NCBI RefSeq assembly: GCF_022581195.2
Contig: NC_061470.1
Coordinates: 4,960,001-5,024,000, forward strand
Source of the DNA: Helicoverpa zea
Lineage: Eukaryota; Arthropoda; Insecta; Lepidoptera; Noctuidae
DNA: 64,000 bases
Reading direction: 5' to 3'
Notes under the pieces: generated by a model
What the model saw: only the letters and a program-made list of their open reading frames with translations
Databases searched by the model: none
Told to the model about the DNA's origin: nothing
Shown: positions 12,684-24,589 of the stretch, in pieces
Position numbering within the stretch: the stretch's first letter is position 1
Layout: each line of letters opens with the position of its first letter
Position numbers and translations under genes: made by a program

Positions 12684-12716
12684 CCAACGGTGTCTTTAAT
12701 TAGTTGACCACGACTG
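12684..12716 (-). repeat. Tc1-like right outer terminal inverted repeat
   Basis: Reverse complement begins CAGTCGTGGTCAACTAATTA and is followed in the host by TA. Together with the inner repeats at 11181-11210 and 12470-12498 it makes the double-repeat (IR/DR) ends. Confidence 0.85.
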
Positions 12717-12759
12717 TATATAAGATATAAGTATGACACTTATGGATAGAATCGAATAG

Positions 12760-12850
12760 ATCGAAAATGTGGTCCGATTTAAAGAACCTTTCATGGGTAA
12801 CCCATTTATCAAGGAATAGGGTACTTTTTATCCGGATGCGTTAGGTTAGC
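12760..12850 (+). repeat. old degenerate Helitron fragment
   Basis: The order of blocks GTCCGATTT, CCTTTCATGGGTAACCCATT, TATCAAGGAATAGG and ACTTTTTATCCGG follows the internal sequence of the Helitron copies at 12891 and 45845 but is more diverged. No ends are recognised. Confidence 0.5.
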
Positions 12851-12890
12851 TGATCACCTAATATGAATTGATGTTCATCCCAGATTCATA

Positions 12891-13097
12891 TCAATACTAT
12901 TGTTATAAAGTTGAAGAGTTCGTCAGATCGTTTGCTTGAATGAGCTCAGCGCGATCTCAGGAACAGCTGTTCCGATTTGAAAAAATATTTCAGTGTTAGA
13001 TAGCCCATTTATCGAGGAAGACTGTATAGGCTACTTTTTATGCGGGTTCGAAGAGAGCTTCCTATAAGACGCTGGTGAAACCGCTGGCACAAGCTAG
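12891..13097 (+). mobile_element. short non-autonomous Helitron (Lepidoptera type)
   Basis: It starts TCAATACTATTGTTATAAAG after an A and ends GCACAAGCTAG before a T, as Helitrons do (TC..CTAG inserted between A and T). Internal blocks TCAGTGTTAGATAGCCCATT and TATCGAGGAAG match the copy at 45845. No coding sequence. Confidence 0.8.
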
Positions 13098-15549
13098 TCT
13101 TATATAATATCGAGGGTCTATAGTGTTTCATTATACCTGATTCAAATACATAATTCTTGTACCTAAGTACTTTATTGACGAGAAAATTACAAAATCATGA
13201 ACGATTAGATAGGTACATTTATCATTGCAGCAGCAAAAGCTCGACTTTTTATTCTTCTTGTCAGAAATCGCATTTTTGTGCTGACTTCTTAATTTTTAAT
13301 TAGTAACATCACTGAACACTATGAAACTAAAAGTTTATTTCAACATATTTTTTTGGCTTTAACTTTCCGTCGGCACCCAACTTAACGTTTAGTCTCGCTA
13401 CTACACGCGAGATGGCGCTAGCTGGTTCAGTTTACGGCATCATTAAAGTTTATTATAACAAGATTCATAATATGTAACGATTTATTTTTTTACTAAATTA
13501 AACTAACATAAATACTATGAGTGTAAACATTTTGACTCGGTCGGATATTATCTATACTATTCAGAGGAATAAAAAATCATACGTACAAAAGCAGCCTATC
13601 AAGATAGAAATTAGTTTCACCTTTATTATTATCGCACCGTGTCTTAAAACCTTGTAAAACTTTCTTATCAAATCACGACCACCAAATAAATACTTACCTA
13701 TTTTAAGAATATCGAACAACGTCGAGTCGCGATGTTATCAAACGCTAAAAACTATAAAAGTCACCCCCGAAATAAATCACCTATCAGTAATGATACCGCA
13801 GAACAAGCTGAATTTACATTAACTAACTGAGGGAGTTAAAAAAAAGAGCATACTTGTAAAGGCGTGTTCTCACTATTGGTTATTGAGGCAATTTTTGATT
13901 GAAAATCGGGCAATCATTTGAGAGTCACATATTTTCATCATGTGCCGTCAAAGATCATGAGCGATTTGTTTATGTACATATAATTACGGTACGTGCAAAT
14001 TTCCTTATAAGCATGTGTAGTTTCGAAAGCCAGGTAAATTGTGATGTGTACAATTTTGACAGTTCTTTAAGTATAGAAGCCAGAAAGTCAGTCAATCCAG
14101 TGCGCCAAGGGATGTTTTGTAGCCTAAGGAAATGTGTGTAAATGGATTAGTAAAACACAAATACTCAGCTACAACAATTTAGACTGCAATATGCCAAAAT
14201 AGGTAGGAAAAGGCTAGGTTTGATGGTGTGCCGCTTATTTGGTGTTTTGTAAGTTTACGACGAAATTCAGTTCTTGAGCATACATAAATTTCTAAGCAGT
14301 AATCTTCATCAAAAAGGCAGTCAAAGCTCTTGCCAATCAGAAAAGACCAACCTGTAATTCATCACCTCGTGTACACACAGCTTAAATCCCCTACCAAAAC
14401 GTTTAAACTGTAGTCACGAAACAAATAATGCAAACCTCCCATCACATTAATAGATTGACGTGCTCAAAACTGTAAAATTACCATTCCGAAAAAATGACAA
14501 CGGGTGTCCTTTTAACGACGCTCGGGTTCCGTGAGGAATGTTCAATGTGAATAATTGTAACTATCATTCTGAATCACAGTTATATGATAAAGGTTTTAAA
14601 CTTTCGTGATTTGGTCTCATGTTTATACAGGACAAGGACTTAATCGTGATAGTTTGCAAGGTACGACACCGCTGTATGATTTTGTATAATGTTATCTAGA
14701 TAGATAAGGAAGTAAAGAATGGAAACTAAGGAATATGAAACATTAATGCATGTTATGTATCTGATGTAAATCTAATTAAGTAATGAATGGGAAAGCTAAA
14801 TTCAATCAGTTTACCCCTACTTAGGAAACTTTTTCGACATTGATTCCGTAACTTGATGAAGACTTGATAGCGAAGATGTTGCAGAAAGGACAGCTACATT
14901 AAAAGGCTTCAAATCTATCGAAACCAGATACCATGGTGTGTAATAGAAACAAAAAAAAAAGCGGAAAAAAGAAACAAATAGACCCCTAAAAAATAATAAA
15001 TAGGCACGCTGAAATGAGCGATTAGCGGCGTAAGCGCCGTAGCTCACGAAACCATGGCGTATGGACGTAACGTAATTTTAATGACTTGTAAACGAAAGAC
15101 GTGAGGGGTCGTAAACTAATGAGGCACAATTTTTATAAAACAAAAAGATATGGGGGATGTGATGTGAAGCTATCTGTTACTGTCGATATGGAAGAACAAA
15201 AAATACATTCAATATAACAACAAAATTATACTACTTGCTAGTTTTTATAATGTCACTCACTGAGCAGGGCTTAGACACGTTAACAATTTCTTTAAGGTAT
15301 AGCCGACGCAATATGCAACGAATATAACTTCAAGTAAACGATTTTAACATTAAGCATTATTACAGGAAGAATTGTAAAAAACCCGGACCCAATTTTGATC
15401 ATGCCAACAATATCACCTATGTAACGTTTTCACAACTCATCATATTTTAGTGTCCTAATGCACTGCACAAGCCTCTTCTCATACAGAGAAGGAATTAGCA
15501 TTATCATCAGGCTTGCTCAAGGCGGATTCGGGATTTTAGTTTTTAACCG
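13098..15549. other. unrecognised non-coding DNA
   Basis: AT-rich, with no gene recognised. A GC-richer palindromic spot at 15024-15042 (GGCGTAAGCGCC) lies in an open minus-strand frame of low-complexity Phe/Tyr residues; I do not consider that a gene. Confidence 0.4.
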
Positions 15550-15690
15550 TCAGACCACAAAAACTTTTAAACGTCTGTTGAAAATCGTTGTATAAAAAAA
15601 ATTCACATTATGACGTTGAAATAAAGTCCGTTTTGCAGCCAGTTTTTAGACTAGTGTTCAACGGATGTTTAAGTTTTTGTAGTCAGGCTG
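15550..15690. mobile_element. MITE with imperfect long inverted repeats
   Basis: The left arm (15550-15582, GACCACAAAAACTTTTAAACG) pairs with the right arm (15655-15688, ending TTAAGTTTTTGTAGTC) with a few mismatches, around about 70 bp of AT-rich centre. Size and structure fit a foldback MITE. The superfamily and target duplication could not be settled. Confidence 0.6.
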
Positions 15691-16100
15691 GAAAGGTCCA
15701 GGTTTCCTCAGGTATTGAGATAAGGACTCAAATTCATATATTTTGTTAAAGAAAAACAACGCAATGGTTTTCTATGTTTCTTTAGCAAACACGGAGTAGC
15801 TACAGCGATTATCCAATTGTATTCAAGTAGTCGTATCGTTAAGTAATCGATACAAAATTGTTTAAGGACACCTGCTTCAAAGACTAGAAATGCAGTATTA
15901 GATGTACACTTGTATCAAATACAAGTTTGTATAGGAATTCTAAGTCAATGTTTTATCATCATTCATATCATCAGGCTTATGACCAGTACCCGACCGATTT
16001 GTAACCTCGCCGATGGTAAACGATGATGTGGTTGAAGGTGGACCATGCTTGCTTAGCTGTGCGCTTAGTTATTCTGAAAACACAGAGCGATATAAAAATA

Positions 16101-16177
16101 ACCACTAGCTGTTCCTAACGGCGTTACCCGTGTCCCAATGGAACTATTGCCGTACTCTATCCGAGTGCGAAAAGTAG
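16101..16177 (+). repeat. fragment of a Lepidoptera interspersed repeat, interrupted by a SINE
   Basis: CACTAGCTGTTCCTAACGGC followed by GTACTCTATCCGAGTGCG and AAAAGTAGCCTATG follows the order of a very common lepidopteran repeat (CTAGCTGTTGCCCGCG.. AAAGTAGCCTATGT..). The continuation lies beyond the SINE, from 16607. Confidence 0.5.
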
Positions 16178-16195
16178 CCTATGTTCAATCTCATC
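16178..16195. repeat. SINE target-site duplication, left copy
   Basis: CCTATGTTCAATCTCATC, identical to 16589-16606 on the other side of the SINE. Confidence 0.93.
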
Positions 16196-16588
16196 CTCCG
16201 TCATCCTCCGAGCCTTTTCCCAAACTATGTTGGGGTCGGCTTCCAGTCTAACCGGATTCAGCTGAGTACCAGTGCTTTACAAGAAGCGACTGCCTATCTG
16301 ACCTCCTCAACCCAGTTACCCGGGCAACCCGATACCCCTTGGTTAGACTGGTGTCAGACTTACTGGCTTCTGACTACCCGTAACGACTGCCAAGGATGTT
16401 CAATGACAGCCGGGACCTACAGTTTAACGTGCCATCCGAAACACAGTCATTGGTGTCTAAGATATACTTAGAAAGTACATAGATACAAACTTAGAAAAGT
16501 TGCATTGGTACTTGCCTGACCTGGAATCGAACCCGCGCCCTCATACTCGAGAGGTTGGTTCTTTGCCCACTAGGCCACCACGACTTTT
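16196..16588 (-). mobile_element. tRNA-derived SINE, full length
   Basis: Read on the minus strand from about 16588, the head contains an RNA polymerase III A box (TGGCCTAGTGG) and, 35-40 bp on, a B box (GGTTCGATTCC). The body ends in GGATGACGGAGGATGAG. The exact 18-bp target duplication CCTATGTTCAATCTCATC flanks it at 16178-16195 and 16589-16606. That long duplication shows LINE-mediated insertion and defines the element as complete. An open plus-strand frame of 96 codons inside it is accidental. Confidence 0.93.
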
Positions 16589-16606
16589 CCTATGTTCAAT
16601 CTCATC

Positions 16607-18247
16607 ATTAAAGCTCTTGATGTAACTCCTCGTAACGTCGATCAGTACCTAGCTTTAGACTTATTAAATAATGTCTTAGCATTATATAAACATAACACTA
16701 CATTATAGAACCCTGCCCGCTTACAAGAAGCTAGTCCTCTTTCATACCCAGCCTAATGTCCTCATTGGCATCAAACACGCAGATTTATACGCGTTTCATT
16801 TGTGCTGTATTTACGCTGAATACAAATAGAACGGCAATTTCTTGTGAGGAAAGATGTTGTTATATGAATGGAGTACGACATGGGTAAGGTTTGAGGATTA
16901 AGGGGTAAGTATTTATTTTTATAATATATAGAAAAGAGCGTATGATATCTGAGATAAGTGTGTGGCTCTATAAAGGTAAAGAAGAGAGGGACTGAATCAG
17001 TGTGAAAAAGATTCAATAAAAAATGAATTCAAAAAAACAATGTTTTGAAATCATACTTTTATGTAGATGACAATACCTACAGATTGATCTATCAGTAACA
17101 AAACGAAAGAAAACACCAGGTACTGACACTAGAATACTCAACTAAAGTTAAAAACTTTAAGTTTACCATAAACCAAATAAATAAAATACTACCACATATA
17201 CAATAAAACCAAAACATAGACAAAACATAAAACTAAATTAAGATTAGTGTCTCTAAACAATAAAATAAACAGTATTAAACTGTAAAAAGTCGTTCTGCCC
17301 CCAATCACGCGACACTGTCGGTTTATGATACCCAAAATGGTGAATTTAAAAACACATTGAACGTTTGCTTTTCAAATTATAGAATCGGTTTTGGAATTAT
17401 CAGTGCAACACGCGATCATCTTGACAAAACGATTATTATGGATTTTATTTGGTGGTTACACGTCTAAAATTGACTTGAAATAGTGCTTGATGTGGTCTGT
17501 TTTTGTTGCGAGATTTTTTGGGTCTTTTTATTCTATTTAATATTATTGTTTGTAGTAGTAAAAATTTTTTTTGTTCATAGAGTCTGGATCTCAACATTAT
17601 CAGCTTTATTTTAGTTCCAATGCAGGCACTGGCCTCTCAAACAGGAATCTCAAGTATGAATATACAGCTTAAGACTTAAATACATATTTTTCTAGCACAT
17701 GATTGAGACTCATTGTTATCCAATTCAATATCTACTTAATGAAGTTTACTTACAAATCTGCTTTGAACGGTGATGTTGACCACCATGTCAAAATCTAAAT
17801 CTGTGTAAGCTTTCGAAACAGCGACAAAGAAATATTATCTTTAAACCTAGATTTCAAAGGATAACAAGAACAATCTCAAAGACGCATCCTGAAGACATAT
17901 TTCCAAGCACACTATACATAGATAAACATCGGACCACAATGATAAGTTTTACAGCTATCGATAAATTCCATAGAGAAGCGAGGGAGCCCAAGAAAATTTA
18001 TAACGGAAGCCACGTAAAATACTATCGAACGTTACCATCGGAACATAATCGGATGGATTTTTATTTTTATTCTACGGTTCACAAAGTAAATGCATGTTTA
18101 AATATTCAAAATTTGCCTACCCCTTTTATTGTCACGGCACGGAGCGACTTCCGTGCGCGATAAAAGTATGGAAAGCTCGGGCGATTGGTGAAGGTGCGCG
18201 CTTTAGAAGTTGTATTTACTAAAGGAGCTTTTACGCCGTTTCGGAAG
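16607..18247. other. unrecognised non-coding DNA
   Basis: The start continues the older repeat that the SINE interrupted. The rest is AT-rich, with no gene recognised. A short inverted repeat (GCACGGA..TCCGTGC, 18138-18157) marks a GC-richer patch before the next SINE fragment. Confidence 0.4.
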
Positions 18248-18322
18248 AAAGACGTCCACTGCTGGATAATGAGCTTACCCAAGATTCGCCATTTTACTTG
18301 GTCTTCATCAACCCGCACCCAC
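18248..18322 (-). repeat. SINE/LINE 3'-end fragment
   Basis: GACGTCCACTGCTGGATAAT, then CTTACCCAAGATTCGCCATT, is the reverse of the dispersed lepidopteran tail (..CCAGCAGTGGACGTC..) that also ends the elements at 40898 and 46838. Only the tail is present, and it is diverged. Confidence 0.55.
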
Positions 18323-20388
18323 GACTTACTGAAGTATACGTATGCTTATTTATTTATGATAAGCAAGGGTGTGACCACTATCTGACTAGTCGTTAAGTGA
18401 TGTTGTCAGGCACGCTTAGCTAGAAGTAACCTATTCTCTTGGTTGGAAGACCTCTAGGCTATAGCTACTGAGGCAAACTTGGTGACTAATTAAGTTACGT
18501 CAGGCTTATAGCATACTTTGCCTAAATACGCCAATATTTGTTACTAGTTTTGGTGAGAAGCCATAGCAGATTTGAATAACTTTCAGTTTTGTTTTGATTA
18601 ATTTTGAATCCTATTTTTGGGAACCATTCATTGCCACGCAATAAAATTGAATGGCTACTTATAAATAATAGAAGTACAGGATTCACATGAGCTCTGGATT
18701 CACAATGACACATGAGCTTTGTTCACAATAATAGTAGACAAGATTAAAATATATTAATTGCGCGTATAGTTCCAAAACACATCTCTATCAACGTTATTAT
18801 ACTTGAAGAGCCTAACTAAAGCATAAGTACGTCTAAGAGGCAGGTTTACTTGGAATCCTGGATCTCTTGGCATCAAGTTATAGGTACCTAGTTTGCGTCT
18901 AATGTGTGGGTACTTAAACGTCGTGAATATATGGAGTACCTATACACTGAACGACGTTTTAATCTGCGTATTAGAGTATGATAGTTTAAAGCGCTGTTCC
19001 AACGAATTGGTTGTTAACGGTACAAAAGTCATCATTTGCACTAGCTTGATTATATTGTAAATAATAACATTGGAGAATTTAACAATAAGACTTACGTGCC
19101 CAAAATTTAAGTTTGACTGCCATCGACTCGCCAAGAAGAAGAAGACAATATTTACTTATGAGTGAACTTGACAGAGGTATCTATAAACTTTATTTTCTCT
19201 CGTCGAAAGAGGAGGAAGAAAGATCGAACTGGCAAAAACGTGTGTCCATTATAAATATCTGAATCCAAACCAAAAGTTCAAAGCATTGATTTCCAATTTT
19301 TCATTGCTCGCACTCCAACACCCCGCGTAGCCAATAGTCCGTATTTATCGTTAGGACATGATATGCTTCGGGTAGGAAAAACGCTGTGTTTCGACATCCA
19401 CCATTAGCATAAGGTCCGACACCGGCTCTGCAGTAATGGGATGTTCAGTCCCATACGTTTACATAGCATTATGACGGAACTAGGAGTTTTTTGTTCAGGA
19501 CAATGGCATTTTTAGAGTGTTGTTGCTTGTTACCTACATTTGTTTTGCTACTGCTAAGGTGCTATTTTCTCTTTGGGTTTCAGTCTCTAAAACGCTATGT
19601 TTGAAACTTTATCATATCGCCGTCAAACCGATATTTGGTAAACGATTGTAATTAATGTAAAATCCTTTTTCGAAATAGCTTATGAGCTATTTAATAGCTT
19701 TCTTTCAAATCCGCCAAACCCAAATAAATGTGATCTGGACATGTTTGCTAAAAATTTTTTGGGCAAGTTACAAGTCTCGACCGATTTTCATAAGGACTAA
19801 TCATCATTTCTTTTTTGAGTAGACCGGAAAATTTCTTCAGTGAGAAAACTCTAGATGATCTTTTCGCTAACGTAGACTCTTCAAACATACAACGTGTTCG
19901 CTTACAATTGATTCAAGTGTTTTTCTCTATCCACCAGTCAGTCTTGGGTGGTCGTTTTCATGTCTAAGCAGCCATTACGTTACAAATGGACATAGCAAAT
20001 TAGTCGATAAAAACCCCCCATGAATCAATCAGTGAGGACTTAAAGCCTTGGTTAAGACACGATCAGATATACATCTGACTTCTCGTGGGTTTAGGCTCTG
20101 GTTCATTATTTGGTACCTATACGTTATGTTTAAAGTGCAAATATAAAAGATTTATGGGTAAGCGTGAGAAATTGTGTTTTAAGATTGTAGTCCATAGTGC
20201 AGGCTAACAAATTTTTGTGATCGCGAAAATCACTAGGTGGCGTTGTGCATCTAGAATCTACTTTAAAGGTACCTTATTTAGATTGACCGGTTTTTGTTTT
20301 TATTAAAAGGTTTGATCAGTTTTCATTTGCTTTACTTCTGTCTGTTCAGCTGTGTTAACAATGAATGAAACATTTCAAAAGTTCTTGA
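18323..20388. other. unrecognised non-coding DNA
   Basis: AT-rich sequence with short open frames only. I see no gene, RNA or nameable repeat. Confidence 0.45.
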
Positions 20389-22080
20389 TTGCAACAACAT
20401 AGCTTTCGATCTAGGTTACTAGGCACTCAACAGCGTAATTGGCACTTCATAGTTACTAGTATTCACCGTAATAAACGCATCACTATCGATCAATATCCCA
20501 ATCCTGAAGGCAGCGACACCCCAGCCATCGAACACACGGAAACGAACGAAGGGAATCATCCACCGCGTATAAATTTCTATGCAAATGAACCGGCGAAGAG
20601 CGACGTCGTGGCAATAATCGGCCGGCGGCGTCGTAAATAAAGTTTACGACGCGACGACATCGGCGGCAACCCTTGCCGGGAATTAACGCGACGCGGGAGG
20701 TAACCGATGCTGGATTGATAAACCCGACGGCGAGCAGGGCTGGCCCACGCGCGCGCCGCACCACTCCCACATAAGTACAGCACGAACTTACGCACGACCC
20801 ATAAACTTACAATATTATGAACGAAATATGTTAAGCTTGAACGTTTTTATTCCGCGCCGTGGCCTCGCCGCACCGGCTGCTTTCCCACCGGTCCTGCGCG
20901 GCCCTGGCGATGCAAATTAGGCTAATTGACGTTAAGATTGAGAATAAGCAACTGCGGAGGCCGATTTATGCACGCGGCGGCACCGGGAGAGGTGTGCCGG
21001 AATAGAGCGAGCTCACCAACGTCCCAGGCACACATTAAGATCGAGATTAAGCAAAAATATACCAGCCATATTGAGCATCCAACGGATAGCTCCGACTCGA
21101 GTTTATTCGATGTAATCACATATTCGCTGCTATAAAGCTTTGATTACGTCATATACGAGTATGTTTATGATAACACCGGCATAAAAGGTTGCGTTGAGAG
21201 TGGAAAATATCGTGTACAATGTATTCATATTCGCATAAATATTTGTAGAGTCTGACATTGTAATCAATTTATCAATAAAGTCCTAGAGAAAATTGTACCA
21301 GTTCCAGCGCTGTCGTAATAACACGAAACATATTTTTCATATCTTTACGAACCGGTTGGATTTAGTTCATTCGTGTGACAACGGTTCGGAGCGAACGCGT
21401 CGTAGATTCAGAATTCTAATTCAATTTAGCAAAAGGGTTGCCAGCTACGCGGAACGAAAAAACTGCGGGAAAAGTAAAGGGAGAGCACGGAGAAGGGAGA
21501 AACGAAATTCAAAGACATGTCTAGGGGCGGTGGCGTGTCACGTCGCGCGGTCTCGGGATGCGAGGGTAATTGATGCGTTCAGGATTAAGATAGCTTTTTA
21601 GGTGTCGCGGACTCCATGCGATAGGGGTGGAGGGATGTACTGCAAATTTGTTGATACCGCAAACATCGCCGTGATTGATCACCACCAAAACTGTTTGAAG
21701 CCATTAAAATACAAGACAGAAAAAACAAGTCATGACGGCATAAGTCATTGTGTTGTCATAATGCAGCCGGTTGCCGAATTCATGGAGCTGTCAAAACTTT
21801 TCCTCAAACTTCCGTGTTCGGTTCCCGAACGGAGGCAGCCGCGATTGAGCCGTCAAAAACTCTGACACGAAGAAAATTGGGCGCGAAATTTTCGTGACCA
21901 AAAATGCTAGTGGAGGCTGTCGCCCGCCAAAAACATATGGCTGGCGGTCGACGTTTCTCACCAAACGTCGGGGGCGTTTTAAAATGTCAACCGAATTGTT
22001 TCAAAGTTTAATCACAAAGAATTTGAATTTTTTGCAAGTTGTTTCGGCGACACGTTACACTCTAGCCCACAATGGATGAG
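20389..22080. promoter_or_regulatory. long GC/CpG-rich island, likely regulatory
   Basis: For about 1.7 kb the base composition is clearly richer in G, C and CpG than the surroundings. Frequent stops break every frame, and the short open frames (up to 102 codons) share no domain. Visible motifs are TTTACGACGCGACGAC near 20640, a TAATTG near 20922, GATTACGTCATATACG near 21142, TTTATGATAACACCGG near 21164, CTGTCAAAACTTTTCC near 21788 and an AACGTCGGGGGCG patch near 21962. Homeodomain, Meis-like TGTCA and CRE-like sites fit a developmental enhancer cluster or an alternative promoter with non-coding exons. Function is inferred only. Confidence 0.35.
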
Positions 22081-22185
22081 CTTTTATAATTTTGTAGTTG
22101 AATGCAATTTTACATTCCTTGTATATTATTGATCTTTCAATATTTGTATGTAATAATATGTAGGTACATATATTATTTATGTACA

Positions 22186-22369
22186 TCTACACTAATATTA
22201 TAAAGAGGAAAACTTTGTTTGTTTGTTTGGTTGTAATGAATAGGCACCAAAACTACGGGACCGTTTTTTTTAAATTCTTTCACCATTCGAAAGCTACATT
22301 ATCCACGAGTAACATAGGCTATATTTTATCCCGGTACGGGCAGTAGTAAAACCGCGGGAAAACGGCTAG
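22186..22369 (+). mobile_element. short non-autonomous Helitron (Lepidoptera type)
   Basis: It begins TCTACACTAATATTATAAAG after A, has (GTTT)n near the 5' end and ends CGGGAAAACGGCTAG before T. These are the conserved ends of the Helitron family abundant in Lepidoptera. It carries internal TATCCCGGTACGGGCAGTAG and no coding sequence. Confidence 0.9.
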
Positions 22370-22785
22370 TATATTATATGTTGAACCTTTTACCCCCAAG
22401 ATAAGATGATCACGTTTAAGACCTATACGCCATCGCTGTTATGCTTTGGTGCTTGGAGTGAAAGATTGAGAAATATTAAAGAAAGGCTATTCATCATGAT
22501 CACTCTTTTGTGAAATAACCCATTTATTGGTTTCTTAAATACCAACACCATGAAAAATTCTAGATAAAGTTGCCACGTCCAAAAAAAAATACGTTTGACA
22601 AAGGAGTTCTACACCATCGGTATATAATGATCATTTATGACTTACAGAATATAATGGCGATTATAATGGCAACACATTCCATAGATAACATCTCTGTTGA
22701 CGAGAACAAAAAACTTGGACATGACTGGTGCGAAATTATCCGACCCACTTAATAAGCCATTAACTATGAAACATCAATAAATTGA

Positions 22786-23583
22786 TACCTGTACGGAATA
22801 AGAAATAAAATAGTCTACGTAAGTTTTCATCAAGCTGTCTTGAAACTTGAAGGTCAGACTGTATCGGCAATAGAAGCTGCAAAAGAAATCAATCAATTAA
22901 AAGACAATTTAATTCAGAAACAGACCAATCAGTTTCTTCCATTTATGGTCCGTCAATTAATATTAAAATTGAAAGATAGTGGTACTAATATTGATGAAGA
23001 ATTTGTGAAAAGGACGGCTACAGAATTTTATAAAACAAGCCGTGAATATCTGGAGCAGTGGACTTCCTTTCTTACCAAAGAAATGGAGATATTTTATTGG
23101 GCAGATTTAAAAAAGGTTCCCACATGGGAAGACATTCAAAAATCTCTGGATTTATTAATTGAAAAGCAATATATTGACTGTAATAAAGATACTGAAGTTT
23201 TTGACGAATTTTCCTTAATTTCAAATTACATTACATCACAAAAAATAACGGAATGGAATAATTTAAATGTTTCCACAGAAACCCGTTGGGTGGAAATATT
23301 CAAACACTTTCGCGCCAATAATCTTCAGCATGAAAACTTTTGTATTGTTATTGAATATATTTTATGTTTGCCTGCTACAAATGCTCCAGTAGAAAGAGTA
23401 TTTTCTATTATGAATAAATTGTGGACATCTGAGAAAACTCAGTTACAAATTTCAGTTCTAAAGGCGATGTTGATAATTAAGGTGAATATAAAAAAAACAT
23501 GCCAGGAGTTTCATTCTTATTTGAAATCGTCACCAGATATATTAAAAAAAATTTGTTCTTCCGATAAATATAAATATAACTAA
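22786..23583 (+). pseudogene. hAT transposase, C-terminal half (relic)
   Basis: This is the C-terminal half of a hAT-superfamily transposase, which cuts and pastes DNA. The frame is open from 22786, with no usable ATG near its start, to a TAA at 23581. Near its N-terminus is FHQAVLKLEGQTVSAIEAA, a typical hAT catalytic-core segment; near residue 180 of the 247 codons from 22840 is LPATNAPVERVFSIMNK, the hallmark of the hAT C-terminal dimerisation region. The BED zinc finger and the N-terminal half of the catalytic domain are missing. The right end of the element is probably at 23767, where the reverse complement starts CAGTTTCCCAATGCAGC. No left end is found, so the copy is truncated. The open part shows it is not very old. 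Confidence 0.85.
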
Positions 23584-23767
23584 ACATTTTGGGTACCTAC
23601 ATATATTTTGTGATTCGTAACTTTTAAGCCAACTAACTTTTTCTCAATAAATAACATTACAAAAGTGTCTTTTTTTTCTCTACCTATGATTTGACCTAAA
23701 TAAAACAATGTCCCGTTTTGAGTCAAAAAATAAACGGTCACGTTAGGTATGCTGCATTGGGAAACTG
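23584..23767 (+). mobile_element. 3' flank and right terminus of the hAT relic
   Basis: Non-coding tail downstream of the transposase relic, ending GCTGCATTGGGAAACTG. Its reverse complement begins CAGTTTCCC, matching the CAGT.. start of hAT terminal repeats. The matching left terminus was not found. Confidence 0.5.
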
Positions 23768-24324
23768 TAGACGATAATCTTGGATAATTTAGAAGATTAT
23801 ACCTGGGTTACTGGGTTAACGGGTTTATTCAAAAAGTTTTCTAGACCATAGACATATTTCCACAGAAGAAGAGTTCCACAAAAAGGTCGGCCATAAACAC
23901 AAATCCTCGCTTCCTTATTCCTAATTCAAAAATTATATAACGTCTTTAAAATATCAGGTAGGTCTCCATTCTCCATCCTTCGGAACGCGATCGCATGCAA
24001 CAAATGCATTCAGTATTGGTGAAGCGCAATTTTCGTGTTAGACCGTACGATTTTGTCGTGCGACATGATTTATTTGTACGCTAAGGCCTACGAGGCTCGG
24101 ATGCACGCAAATACTTGTGATCAATTGTCGCTTTTTGTTGGTACGTACTGTTAAAGTTATAGGTATTTGGGTATTGTGGTATATTTTAGTAATAGTGGAA
24201 TATTATTTTCTTCAAAACTGGGTATTACGCTCTCTGAGCTGAAGTATATCAGAATGGAAATCAAGAGTACTTAAGATTTGAAGTTATGAGTTTTAAAAAT
24301 GTTGTGAGCACTTTATCATGTTTT
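23768..24324. other. unrecognised non-coding DNA
   Basis: A GC-richer spot lies at 23985-24110 (CGGAACGCGATCGCATGC); otherwise nothing is recognised. Confidence 0.4.
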
Positions 24325-24589
24325 AATTGGACGTAGTTATGCAGAAACGTTCCAACCCACTGTACGCGTAAATGCTTATATCTCAAATTAAACTTGAATT
24401 TGAGATATAAGCATTTACGCGTTTCAGTTGTATTCTTTTTTATTCTAACTAGTAAAGGTACTAGAGGTTTTATTGTTGAATTATATTGCGTTTAGATAAC
24501 CATATGCTAAATTTTAGGCTGTTCAATCACAATAACTCGATTTCGGGTGACTTGTGGGTTGGAACGTTTCTGCATAACTACGTCCAATT
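24325..24589. mobile_element. MITE with 36-bp perfect inverted ends and an inner palindrome
   Basis: Positions 24325-24360 (AATTGGACGTAGTTATGC..) are the exact reverse complement of 24554-24589. Inside, 24364-24389 is the exact reverse complement of 24397-24422 with a 7-nt loop, giving a second perfect hairpin. There is no coding sequence. The target duplication is unclear (T/A-rich flanks), so the superfamily is unresolved. Perfect arms imply a recent insertion. Confidence 0.85.

Larger units (their letters stand above)
10960..12716 (+). mobile_element. Tc1-like DNA transposon with IR/DR ends, inactive
   Basis: The ends are imperfect inverted repeats starting CAGTCATGGTC on the left (10960) and, read from the right end at 12716, CAGTCGTGGTC. 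Both continue into TAATTAAAGACACC, and a TA dinucleotide flanks each end. A second, internal copy of the repeat lies about 220 bp inside each end (11181-11210 and 12470-12498), giving the IR/DR arrangement known from Tc1-type elements. Between them is a wrecked transposase on the plus strand. Near 11900 YTKKVLKH followed by a decayed GGG..VWG block is visible, then EFKYYNILEISMLLYAKHN near 12005-12060, and a decayed version of the W-P-x-Q-S-P-D-L-N-P-I-E block near 12150-12185. Frameshifts and stops show it is dead. The order of motifs gives the orientation. Confidence 0.85.

Noticed and set aside
16181..16471. 96-codon plus-strand frame
   Set aside because: It lies entirely within the minus-strand SINE and has no independent coding evidence.
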